A stretch of 64,000 bases of DNA from positions 1 to 64,000 of the forward strand of contig JAFGSB010000059.1 in NCBI GenBank assembly GCA_016934825.1. The letters run 5' to 3'. Below the pieces are notes generated by a model. It had not been told where the DNA came from and did no database searches. It was given only the letters and a program-made list of their open reading frames with translations. Source of the stretch: Candidatus Zhuqueibacterota bacterium. Lineage in GTDB: Bacteria; Zhuqueibacterota; Zhuqueibacteria; Residuimicrobiales; Krinioviventaceae. Below, piece by piece: positions 17,163 to 25,200 of the stretch (its first letter is position 1; every line of letters starts with the position of its first letter). The translations under genes were made by a program, and so were the position numbers.

Positions 17163-18347
17163 TTAAAAACCGGGTAAACAAATTTTCCCTAAAACGACCG
17201 GTCTATTAGCTCCTGTAGCCGAAGGGATATTTCCGGGATGTCCATGCAGAGTTTCGTTCGCCAGCACGGCAAAACAGACGGCCTCTTTGGCATCTGGAGG
17301 AATGCCGTGTTGATTTGTGGTGGAAAACCGGATTTCGGGCATTAATTCCTGTAAATGGCGCATTAATATAAAGTTATTCACACCGCCGCCGCTAACGATA
17401 AATTCTTCAATGGGTTGTGGATAAAATCGCTCAACGGCTGTGGATATTATTTTCGCGCTGAAAAAAGTCATGGTTGCGATCAAATCTACGGGGCTCAGGT
17501 TATCAACACATCCCAAGTCTATGATTTTATTTAAATAATCTGCACCGAAACGTTCCCGGCCGGTTGATTTCGGCGGTGGTTGGGAGAAATAATCATCCTG
17601 CAAAAGCCGGTCTACCAGGCTGTAATTTATGGTTCCGCTGTCTGCAAGGGAGCCGTTTTTATCAAAATCCCTGTTAAACATAGTTTTGCACAAGTTATCC
17701 ACAATCATGTTACCGGGACCGGTATCGAAGGCGATAACCTGTTCCGGTGTACAACTTTTGGGGAGTAGAGTCAAATTGGCGATTCCGCCAATATTCAGGA
17801 CGGCGCGGGTCACTTTTTCGGAGCGGAACAACAGGTAATCGAAAAGCGGCACCAGCGGAGCGCCCTGGCCGCCCACAGCCATATCCGCCGGACGAAAGTC
17901 GCCGATTGTGGTGACGCCGGTTGTGTTGGCGATAACCGAGGGTTCGCCAAGCTGCAGGGAGGAAGAAATCCGGCGGTCGATAAAATGCCCCGGTTCCGGC
18001 ACATGCCGGACCGTTTGACCGTGGGAGCCGATCAGATCGATATCGGATACGGATAAGCCGGCTTTTTTCGCAATTGAGATGGCCGCATCCGCGAACAGGT
18101 AGCCGAGGTAAAAATTGAGCTGTGATAATTCATCGATTGCGTATTTTCCCGCGCCGGCAACGGAGAGAATTTTTTGTTTTTGCTCCCGGCTAAAGGGAAA
18201 ACAATCAAAAGCCGTTATTTCCAGCTTTGTTTCCGGTCCGCAGCCTTTAATTTTTACCAGCGCCGCATCGATGCCGTCCGCAGAGGTGCCGGACATCAGC
18301 CCGATGACCCGTTTTTCGCATTTGTTTAGCAGATTTTGCAGTGTCAT
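17163..18347 (-). CDS. anmK: Anhydro-N-acetylmuramic acid kinase
   Basis: 394 residues. The N-terminal phosphate loop GLMSGTSADGIDAALV and the later IGSHGQTVRH, AFDTGPGNMIVDN and VSGGGVNN blocks identify AnmK, an ASKHA kinase that opens the 1,6-anhydro ring and phosphorylates anhMurNAc in cell-wall recycling. ATG 18347 is chosen over TTG 18368; neither has a good ribosome site. Convergent with bshB1. No murQ or nagZ is nearby. Confidence 0.93.
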   Translation of the reverse strand: MTLQNLLNKCEKRVIGLMSGTSADGIDAALVKIKGCGPETKLEITAFDCFPFSREQKQKILSVAGAGKYAIDELSQLNFYLGYLFADAAISIAKKAGLSVSDIDLIGSHGQTVRHVPEPGHFIDRRISSSLQLGEPSVIANTTGVTTIGDFRPADMAVGGQGAPLVPLFDYLLFRSEKVTRAVLNIGGIANLTLLPKSCTPEQVIAFDTGPGNMIVDNLCKTMFNRDFDKNGSLADSGTINYSLVDRLLQDDYFSQPPPKSTGRERFGADYLNKIIDLGCVDNLSPVDLIATMTFFSAKIISTAVERFYPQPIEEFIVSGGGVNNFILMRHLQELMPEIRFSTTNQHGIPPDAKEAVCFAVLANETLHGHPGNIPSATGANRPVVLGKICLPGF

Positions 18348-18471
18348 ATTTTTTGTGTTTTTTTTCAAGATGTCGGCCGGAATTCATCGGACAAAAAATA
18401 CCGGAGATAAAATCTTCTCTGTGTTTGGATTATAAATCAATATCAGAATTCAATATCTTTTTTTTACCGCT

Positions 18472-18831
18472 TTACAACGCACTTCTTAATACATCCAGCC
18501 GCGCTTTGGCGTCCGGGTCCGTTTTATGGAACTTTTGCAGCATATCACAGGGATAATCATCACAATAAGCGCAATTATGCAATCCCTTTTGCATTGCGCA
18601 TTTTCTGATCCCGCATTCACGACTTGCTTTTAGCAGCTTGTTTGATTCATCCATACAACCGTAACAATCCGTTAATTCTTCCGGCTTAAAATCCAGACCA
18701 AATTCTTCTTTGCTGATGCGGATGATCTCGGCCCTCATTTTCTGTTGCTTTTTTTTATCCGCTACGATCGTCGCCCAGTACACCGGGCAGCCGTCGCAAA
18801 TGATCCCACAATAAGAAAGTTTATTAAACAT
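18472..18831 (-). CDS. DUF3795 cysteine-rich protein
   Basis: 119 residues with eleven cysteines, arranged as YCGIICDGCPVY at the start, DCYGCMD, ECGIRKCA and NCAYCDDYPC toward the end. This spacing is typical of DUF3795 and suggests binding of zinc or an iron-sulfur cluster. AAGGAG precedes the ATG. Function unknown in the family as far as I know. Stands between anmK and the nucleotidyltransferase module with no obvious functional link. Confidence 0.8.
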   Translation of the reverse strand: MFNKLSYCGIICDGCPVYWATIVADKKKQQKMRAEIIRISKEEFGLDFKPEELTDCYGCMDESNKLLKASRECGIRKCAMQKGLHNCAYCDDYPCDMLQKFHKTDPDAKARLDVLRSAL

Positions 18832-18892
18832 AATTTTTCTCCTTAACGCAGGATTATTTGTATATCAAATAAAAAATAGTTCTATACAATAT

Positions 18893-19357
18893 TCAGCTTG
18901 ATTCCGGGGCCAGCCTTTCCAGATCTACAATGTCCTGGGGTCGAGCTGTAGCTTTTTTATTTTTTCTTAGATTTTCGAGATCAATAAAATTTATTTTCAG
19001 ATCTTTAATAGTCAATACCATTTTATTTGAATAACATGTTTTAAATTCAACTCCATCCAATTCAAAAATCAAATCAATTCTATATGGAGGGGATCCCAGT
19101 TGTATTACATTATCAGGATTCATACAATCTTTTAATGAAAATTGCAACGAGGCAAATCCAAAATCATTTAAAACCTGTAAAATTTTAACAGCATTGGTTT
19201 TGGTGGGTTCAATCCAGACATCCATATCTTTTGTATACCGGGGATGTCCATGAAATGCCAGCGCGTAACCGCCAACGATCAAATACCGGACTTTATGAAC
19301 GTTTAATAATTCGATAAACTCTTGAAAGTCCGGTGATATGGGGATATTTCCAGGCAT
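18893..19357 (-). CDS. MNT/AbiEii-like nucleotidyltransferase
   Basis: 154 residues. LIVGGYALAFHGHPRYTKDM followed by DVWI (~25-48) gives the GG-x(n)-R-x-T-x-D-x-D active site of minimal nucleotidyltransferases related to AbiEii toxins and DUF6036. A conserved DLERL near the C-terminus matches the end of this subgroup. Its ATG has AGGA six bases upstream and lies inside the preceding small gene (65-base overlap). Members act as NMP-transferase toxins or modifiers in some toxin-antitoxin systems; whether this one is toxic is not visible. Confidence 0.78.
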   Translation of the reverse strand: MPGNIPISPDFQEFIELLNVHKVRYLIVGGYALAFHGHPRYTKDMDVWIEPTKTNAVKILQVLNDFGFASLQFSLKDCMNPDNVIQLGSPPYRIDLIFELDGVEFKTCYSNKMVLTIKDLKINFIDLENLRKNKKATARPQDIVDLERLAPESS

Positions 19358-19487
19358 TATATTCCTGTCTTATATGTTCCAGCGCCGCCAGTCTTGTTTC
19401 AGGCGGTTGCGATTGCCAAAAGTTAAAATCATTTGGTGGTTTTTTTAATGAAACAACCCGAGCAGCGGTTTTATCCAGTTTAAACAT
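19293..19487 (-). CDS. Small partner protein of the nucleotidyltransferase (putative toxin-antitoxin component)
   Basis: 64 residues, charged. The core FNFWQSQPPETRLAALEHIR then YNAWKY...RVYRII resembles a small family I remember as commonly encoded directly upstream of AbiEii-like nucleotidyltransferases, with a W-x-S-x-x-PE-x-RL-x-ALE-x-(L/I)R signature. It overlaps the nucleotidyltransferase by 65 bases in another frame, which argues both are translated together. No DNA-binding motif is evident. Antitoxin role is an inference. Confidence 0.65.
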   Translation of the reverse strand: MFKLDKTAARVVSLKKPPNDFNFWQSQPPETRLAALEHIRQEYNAWKYPHITGLSRVYRIIKRS

Positions 19488-19630
19488 ATTACAATAAATT
19501 TTAAGATCAGAAGAAATTTTTTATTCAACTGGTTTATTCATGAAAATTAATTATTTTAAAAGTGAAAATCAAATTAAAACCTTTGGCCCCCATAAAAAGA
19601 TAATAGTGCTCTATATTGTAAATGATTTTT

Positions 19631-22072
19631 TCACCCCAACACCACCCTGATCTCAACCTCGACGCCGCCCAGTTCCGGGGGTATGATATTGTCGTCGATC
19701 TTTTTGCCGTCCACGGTAAGCGATTTCACGCCCTTGCAGACGCCGTCCGGATTGGATACGGCTATGTTATATTTTTTGCCGCGGAATATACGATTTATTC
19801 TAAAGTCCCTCCAGTTTTTCGGCACACAGGGATCGACAATTAGGCCGTTATAATCCGGCCTTACACCCAGAAAGTACTGGGAAACAGCGACAAAACTCCA
19901 CGAAGCGGTGCCGGTCAGCCAGGAGTTCTTACCCTCGCCGGGTGTGAGCGCGTCGCGGCCGGCAGTCATCTGGCTGTAAACGTAGGGCTCGCCGCGGTAG
20001 GTGTCGATCTGCGCCTCTTTGGTTGACGGGCAAATGCTTTTGTAATATTTCATCGCCTGGTCTCCGTCCCCGAGGATGGTTTCGGCGATCTGGATCCAGG
20101 TGTTGTTGTGCGTAAAAATACCGGCGTTTTCCTTGTATCCCGGCGGATAGGAGGTAATCTCGCCCAGTTCAGTGTGATATTGCTGGTAAGCCGGCTGCTG
20201 CAGTATAATGCCGTTGTCCGTGGCCAGGTGCTTTTTCACGCTGTCCAGCGCCCGGCGGGCATAGTCGTTTTCCAGTCCGATTCCTCCTAAAACGCCCCAA
20301 CCCTGGCTCTCGATAAATATTTTTCCTTCCTCGTTTTCTTTGGAGCCGATCTTTTTGCTTTCCGCGTCATAGGCGCGCAGGAACCAGTCCCCGTCCCAGC
20401 CGTGCCGCAGAACGGTTTGTTTCATGTTTTCCACTTCTTTGCCGATCGTATCGGCGTCATCCTGCCTGCCCAGTTGCCGGTAAAGACCGGCCATTTCCTC
20501 TCCCGCGGCGCAAAACAGTCCGGCGATCATGACGGATTCGGCAACGCTGCCGCTGATATCTCCGGCGGTCTGAAAACTTTCGCCCGGTGTTGTGGAAAAA
20601 CAGTTCAGGTTCAGGCAGTCGTTCCAGTCCGCGTGGCCGATAAGCGGCAGACCGTGCGGTCCCCGGTTGTTGAGGGTGTAATTCATCGAGGTCTCCAGGT
20701 GGTGCATCAGGGTGGCGCCGTCTTTATTGTCCAGGTCCGCGTAACCGATCTTTTCATCCAGGATACTGAAATCCCCTGTTTCCTTTATATAGGCGGAAAC
20801 GGACAGGGGCAGCCACAACGGATCGTCATTGAATCCGCCGCCGACATCGGTATTGCCTCTTTTGGTGAGCGGCTGGTACTGGTGAAAGCAGGTGCCGTCG
20901 GACAACTGGGTGGCGGCCAGGTCGAGTATCCGCTGCCGGGCGCGGTCAGGGACCATGTGCACAAATCCGAGCAAGTCCTGGTTGCTGTCCCGGTAACCCA
21001 TGCCCCGACCGATCCCGGATTCATAAAATGACGCCGAGCGGGACATGTTAAAGGTGGTCATACACTGGTACTGGTTCCAGGTATTGACCATGCGGTTGAC
21101 ATCATTATCCGGGGTTTCGGTTTGATAATTGGCCAGCAGTCCGTTCCAGTAATCCCGCAGTTCCGTAAAGGCCCGATCTATTTTCCCGGGTTCGGCGTAA
21201 TGGTTTATTAATTTGTATGCTTTTTCCTTGTTAATCACATGCGGCGCGGTAAATTTTTTGTCCTGTTCATTTTCCGCGTAACCCAGAATAAAGTGAAACC
21301 GTTTTTCTTCACCGGCGTGAACCGTCAGGTCCGCCTGGTGGACGGCAACCGGCGACCAGCCGTGCGCGATGCTGTTGAAACAACGGCCCTCCTGAACGGC
21401 TCTGGGGGAATCCAGACCGTTATACACACCCACAAAGGCGTCCCGGCGGGTGTCGAAGCCGGATGTGGGCAGACTGCATGAGTGAAAGGCATAATGATTA
21501 CGTCGTTCCCGGTATTCGGTTTTATGAAAGATTGTGTTGTTTTCCACTTCAACCTCGCCGATAGAGAAATTGCGCTGAAAGTTGGTCATGTCATCCCAGG
21601 CGTCCCACAGGCACCATTCGATAAAGCTCCACAAACGGATTGTTTTATTTTCACCGGTTTTATTTTTGATGCGTACATCCATAATTTCTATGGTTTGATC
21701 GATGGGAATAAAAAAGGTCATCCCGACTTCCAAACCGTTTTTAACGCCGGTAAAAATACTGTAACCCAGACCGTGTCGGCATTCATAACTGTCCAGTGGA
21801 GTATTGGCCGGTTTTCCGGAGGGATTCCATATGGTATTACCGTCTTTGATATATAAATACCTGCCGTTACTGTCCAGCGGAACGTTGTTATAACGGTAGC
21901 GCGTTAACCGGCGCAGCCGGGCGTCGCGGTAAAAAGTGTAGCCTCCCGCCGTATTGGAAATAATTCCGTAAAAGTCATTACTGCCCAAAAAGTTGATCCA
22001 GGGTAACGGCGTATCCGGTCTGGTAATAACATACTGCCGGTTTTTATCATCAAAATGGCCGTATTTGTTCAT
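19631..22072 (-). CDS. GH94 glycoside phosphorylase (cellobiose phosphorylase type)
   Basis: 813 residues, full family length. The start MNKYGHFDDKNRQYVITRPD and DFYGIISNTAGGYTFYRD are typical of cellobiose phosphorylases; RDSNQDLLGF (~361-370) and GHADWNDCLN (~479-488) form the active site, with Asp485 the probable general acid. The enzyme would split cellobiose or a related beta-glucoside with phosphate to glucose 1-phosphate in the cytoplasm. No signal peptide, as expected. High GC compared with the spacers. No transporter or cellulase adjoins; exact disaccharide unproven. Confidence 0.92.
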   Translation of the reverse strand: MNKYGHFDDKNRQYVITRPDTPLPWINFLGSNDFYGIISNTAGGYTFYRDARLRRLTRYRYNNVPLDSNGRYLYIKDGNTIWNPSGKPANTPLDSYECRHGLGYSIFTGVKNGLEVGMTFFIPIDQTIEIMDVRIKNKTGENKTIRLWSFIEWCLWDAWDDMTNFQRNFSIGEVEVENNTIFHKTEYRERRNHYAFHSCSLPTSGFDTRRDAFVGVYNGLDSPRAVQEGRCFNSIAHGWSPVAVHQADLTVHAGEEKRFHFILGYAENEQDKKFTAPHVINKEKAYKLINHYAEPGKIDRAFTELRDYWNGLLANYQTETPDNDVNRMVNTWNQYQCMTTFNMSRSASFYESGIGRGMGYRDSNQDLLGFVHMVPDRARQRILDLAATQLSDGTCFHQYQPLTKRGNTDVGGGFNDDPLWLPLSVSAYIKETGDFSILDEKIGYADLDNKDGATLMHHLETSMNYTLNNRGPHGLPLIGHADWNDCLNLNCFSTTPGESFQTAGDISGSVAESVMIAGLFCAAGEEMAGLYRQLGRQDDADTIGKEVENMKQTVLRHGWDGDWFLRAYDAESKKIGSKENEEGKIFIESQGWGVLGGIGLENDYARRALDSVKKHLATDNGIILQQPAYQQYHTELGEITSYPPGYKENAGIFTHNNTWIQIAETILGDGDQAMKYYKSICPSTKEAQIDTYRGEPYVYSQMTAGRDALTPGEGKNSWLTGTASWSFVAVSQYFLGVRPDYNGLIVDPCVPKNWRDFRINRIFRGKKYNIAVSNPDGVCKGVKSLTVDGKKIDDNIIPPELGGVEVEIRVVLG

Positions 22073-22194
22073 TATTGCTCCAGATTGATTTTCTTATACT
22101 ATTAAAATAATTTATTAGCGGCATACGATGTATTAATAGTATGGAAAATGGTACCCGACCAGAGTTGTTGACAGAAAGAGTTTAAATATAGAAT

Positions 22195-24198
22195 TTATTC
22201 GTGTTTTAATAAAGTTAATTTTTTAATAATTTCCACATCATTAGATTTAAACCTGACAAAATACAAACCTGACGGGACCGGTATTCCGTTATCGTCTGTT
22301 CCGTCCCATGAAAATGTATACAATCCGCTTATCATTTTTTTATCCAGCAGTGTTTTCACTTTTTCCCCGAGCACATTAAAAAGACAGAGCGATACGTGAT
22401 GAGGAGCGTTCTTTTTGGCAACCTGAAGATTAAAATACGTTTCCGCAGAATGATTACCCGGGATAAAAGGATTGGGATAATTTTGCGATATATTGAATTC
22501 ATTTTCTACAAAACCGGGGGGCAGCGGCCTGGCGATAATATTTACTTTTTTTAACAACCAGGTATCCGGATCCATTACCAGTTCATCCGGTTTGTCCTGT
22601 AATGTGAAATCAAATGATTGAACCGGCCGGTTTACGATAACCGTATCCAGCTTTTGCGCGGTTTCCGATTTGAACAATATCTCAACCGGCAGGTGATAGA
22701 ATTTTTCGGTTTTCTGTTTTTGTTCAATTGTTAATAAAATTTTATATTCGTCGGTCTGCAGTTTTGACATTTCCCAGCCGACATTCAATTCCGGGAAGCC
22801 GCTGTTGTATATCCACTGTGTAAAGAACCAGTCCAGGTCCTGACCGGATACCTGTTCGGCGATCCGTTTAAAATCATCGATGGTGGAATTGCCGTAGGCG
22901 AACTCGTGAATATATTGCCGCATCATCTCCCAGAAATTGTTTTCCCCGATTGCCCGGCGCAGCATGTGCAGTACCCAGCCGCCTTTTTCGTATACTGTAG
23001 AACCCCACAGGTAAACCGGATCATAAATCGGAAAGTGACCGGAGCTGCCCACATCACTAAAATATTCCGAGGCGAGTTTGGTCATATAATTTTGTAACAC
23101 GGTTTGATCTCCCGTCCATTCAAAATAAAGCGCCTCGCAATAGGTCGCGAAACCTTCATTCAACCAGATTTCCCGCCAGTCGGACAATGTGACCAGGTCG
23201 CCGAACCAGTGGTGTGCCAGTTCATGCACGATGATGTAATCAAATCTGTGATCGCCGGTGATCAGCCCGGAGGAATAGGATGTCATGGTCTGGTGCTCCA
23301 TTGCGCCCCCGATATACACTTCCGCCATGCTGTACCGGTCAAACGGATACGGGTAAAAGTTCTCCTCGAAAAATTTCATCATGAGCGGCAAATCTTTCCA
23401 GTCTTCCAGAGCTTTTTCCTTTTTTTCGGGCGTGACATAAAATTCAAGCGGGATCGTATCTCCGGTGACGGAAACATAGTTTTTTGATAAAACCTCATAA
23501 TCGCTTACGGCTATGGCAATCAAATAGGGCGCAATGGGATGGCTTTCCCGCCAGTGATATGTTGCCGTATGATTTATTCTGTCTTTTTCCGTAGAGACAA
23601 GCAATCCGTTGGAAAAGGCCTGTAAGGGTTCAGGGACCGTGATGCGGATATCCAGCAGGGCTTTGTCGTCCGGCACATCATGTGACGGCGACCAGTATCT
23701 CAACTTGGAAGGGGGATATGTTCGTAATCCTTCTCCGACGGTAAAGATGATCCTGTCCGTAAAAAAGAATCCGCCGGTACCGTCATTCCCTGGACTGCCC
23801 CGGTAATAAATGCGAACAAAAAAAGTGTCCCGGGCCGCGCCAAAGGGGATTTCGATCTGCTGTTTATCATAGTGAAAAGTCGTTTTTTGATTCTCCACGA
23901 ATATTGAGTCGATATTTAACTGGTAAAAGTCAAGATAAAAATCTGTATTCTCCGTGGTCTTTTTTACTATTTGTAATATGGTCAAACCGGTTATGGTCTT
24001 ATTGTCAGGGTATATCTGCAGAGCTATATCATAATGCAATACATCGATGGGATTCTCCGCGGACAGGGCGGTATTGTATTCGCGTGTGTTTAATGGTTTG
24101 TCGTATCCGGTATAAAACTTGTCCTGGGCAAACAGTATTAACGGCTGTAAAAGCACGGCTAAGAGCAGCCACCTGTTTTTTGTAGTGAAACGTTTCAG
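22195..24198 (-). CDS. Secreted M1-family metallopeptidase with C-terminal sorting domain (CTG start)
   Basis: 667 residues from a proposed CTG start. Signal peptide MKRFTTKNRWLLLAVLL...AQ; M1 aminopeptidase N-domain; GGAMEH (~298-303, the GAMEN equivalent); zinc motif HELAH at 325-329 with Glu348 in NEGFATY. The last ~95 residues (from YPNPFIP) are the FlgD-like/type IX sorting tail, so it is exported and surface-attached or released. No ATG/GTG/TTG fits: CTG at 24198 has AAAGGA upstream, overlaps the previous gene's TGA as CTGA, and begins a clean signal peptide. The alternative GTG at 24258 adds 20 residues lying inside the upstream gene. Confidence 0.85.
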   Translation of the reverse strand: MKRFTTKNRWLLLAVLLQPLILFAQDKFYTGYDKPLNTREYNTALSAENPIDVLHYDIALQIYPDNKTITGLTILQIVKKTTENTDFYLDFYQLNIDSIFVENQKTTFHYDKQQIEIPFGAARDTFFVRIYYRGSPGNDGTGGFFFTDRIIFTVGEGLRTYPPSKLRYWSPSHDVPDDKALLDIRITVPEPLQAFSNGLLVSTEKDRINHTATYHWRESHPIAPYLIAIAVSDYEVLSKNYVSVTGDTIPLEFYVTPEKKEKALEDWKDLPLMMKFFEENFYPYPFDRYSMAEVYIGGAMEHQTMTSYSSGLITGDHRFDYIIVHELAHHWFGDLVTLSDWREIWLNEGFATYCEALYFEWTGDQTVLQNYMTKLASEYFSDVGSSGHFPIYDPVYLWGSTVYEKGGWVLHMLRRAIGENNFWEMMRQYIHEFAYGNSTIDDFKRIAEQVSGQDLDWFFTQWIYNSGFPELNVGWEMSKLQTDEYKILLTIEQKQKTEKFYHLPVEILFKSETAQKLDTVIVNRPVQSFDFTLQDKPDELVMDPDTWLLKKVNIIARPLPPGFVENEFNISQNYPNPFIPGNHSAETYFNLQVAKKNAPHHVSLCLFNVLGEKVKTLLDKKMISGLYTFSWDGTDDNGIPVPSGLYFVRFKSNDVEIIKKLTLLKHE

Positions 24199-24377
24199 TT
24201 TTCGGGATCCTTTAATGTAAAAATAACAATAATTCCAATACAAACAATACCGGCCCACAATAACAAAACAACCGGGCGAACGGGGTGTCTGAATATAAAC
24301 TCGTACAAAACACCCAATATTCCAAAGCCGATATATATTACGCCTCTTTTGTTGTAACCGTCTTTAAAAAATTTCAT
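24195..24377 (-). CDS. Small two-helix membrane protein
   Basis: 60 residues with two hydrophobic stretches (~12-28 and ~34-54) and a basic N-terminus. AAGAG lies ~7 bases before the ATG. Its stop overlaps the presumed CTG start of the M1 peptidase by four bases, which supports it being a real translated gene. No family recognised. Confidence 0.65.
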   Translation of the reverse strand: MKFFKDGYNKRGVIYIGFGILGVLYEFIFRHPVRPVVLLLWAGIVCIGIIVIFTLKDPEN

Positions 24378-24407
24378 TTAATTCTCTTGTTTTAATATGG
24401 TTATACT

Positions 24408-24971
24408 TTACGAACCTGTAATGGTTGCATTCATTTTTCGTTGTTGATATTTTTGCAGTATCTCATACAGGGCTATGCCGAACGCAACCGACACATTCAA
24501 TGACTGTTTTACACCTATCATGGGGATTTCAATGGCCAGGTCCGCCATTTCGACAAGGTGATCCTGCATGCCGTGATATTCGTTACCGACGATCAGGCAA
24601 AGCGGAAATCGGTAGTCCGCATCGCCATAATGCCTGCTGTTGCTGGTATGCTCCAGGGCGACGATCTGATAACCCTGTTTTTTCAGACGGGTGATGACGG
24701 AAGCGGCGTCCTTTTCATAACTCCAGGGGACCGTTTCTTCTGCGCCGAGGCTGGTTTTGCGGATTTCGCCGCGGGGCGGGACGCCGGTTATCCCGCACAG
24801 GTACAGATGTTCTATAAAGGCACCGTCGGATGTGCGGAACAGCGCCCCCACGTTATGCAGACTGCGGATATTGTCCGCGATGGCGACAACCGGGGTTCTT
24901 TGTGTTTTTAATACCTGTTCCGGCTGCGGCCGGGACGCTTGTATTTCTTCGAATGTCAGTTTTTTGAGCAT
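24408..24971 (-). CDS. SpoU/TrmH-family RNA 2'-O-methyltransferase
   Basis: 187 residues of the SPOUT fold without the extra N-terminal substrate domain. Motif 1 NIRSLHNVGALFRTSD (~34-49), motif 2 CLIVGNEYHGM and motif 3 IPMIGVKQSLNVSVAFGIAL (~150-170) are all present, with the catalytic Arg in motif 1. Would methylate a ribose in tRNA or rRNA; the target cannot be read. First gene of the run into the small membrane protein and M1 peptidase. Confidence 0.9.
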   Translation of the reverse strand: MLKKLTFEEIQASRPQPEQVLKTQRTPVVAIADNIRSLHNVGALFRTSDGAFIEHLYLCGITGVPPRGEIRKTSLGAEETVPWSYEKDAASVITRLKKQGYQIVALEHTSNSRHYGDADYRFPLCLIVGNEYHGMQDHLVEMADLAIEIPMIGVKQSLNVSVAFGIALYEILQKYQQRKMNATITGS

Positions 24972-25170
24972 AAGGAGAGTCCGTTTTATTCGCGATTCAA
25001 AGATAATAATACGAAAATACCCTTAAATTCACAACAACTAAACGAAAATCTTTATCGTACGGCATTAATATCTTTGGGATATTATAATAAAAAGAGTTAA
25101 TCGGATGAGGGATAAAGATTGAGGTTATGAATATAATTAATGTTAAAAACGTTTTAATTGGTGTCATAAA

Positions 25171-25200
25171 AAAAGCCCCCGAATTTTTCGGGGGCTTTTT
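25171..25200 (-). terminator. Rho-independent terminator of the envelope operon
   Basis: GCCCCCGAA (25175-25183) pairs with TTCGGGGGC (25187-25195) around a 3-base loop, with A- and T-runs on both sides. It sits immediately after the stop codon of the leftward 973-residue gene and ends that operon; the flanking runs let it work in both directions. Confidence 0.9.

Noticed and set aside
20402-21031. 209-codon open frame antisense to the GH94 gene
   Set aside because: Explained by the codon pattern of the GC-rich GH94 gene; no ribosome site or recognisable domain.
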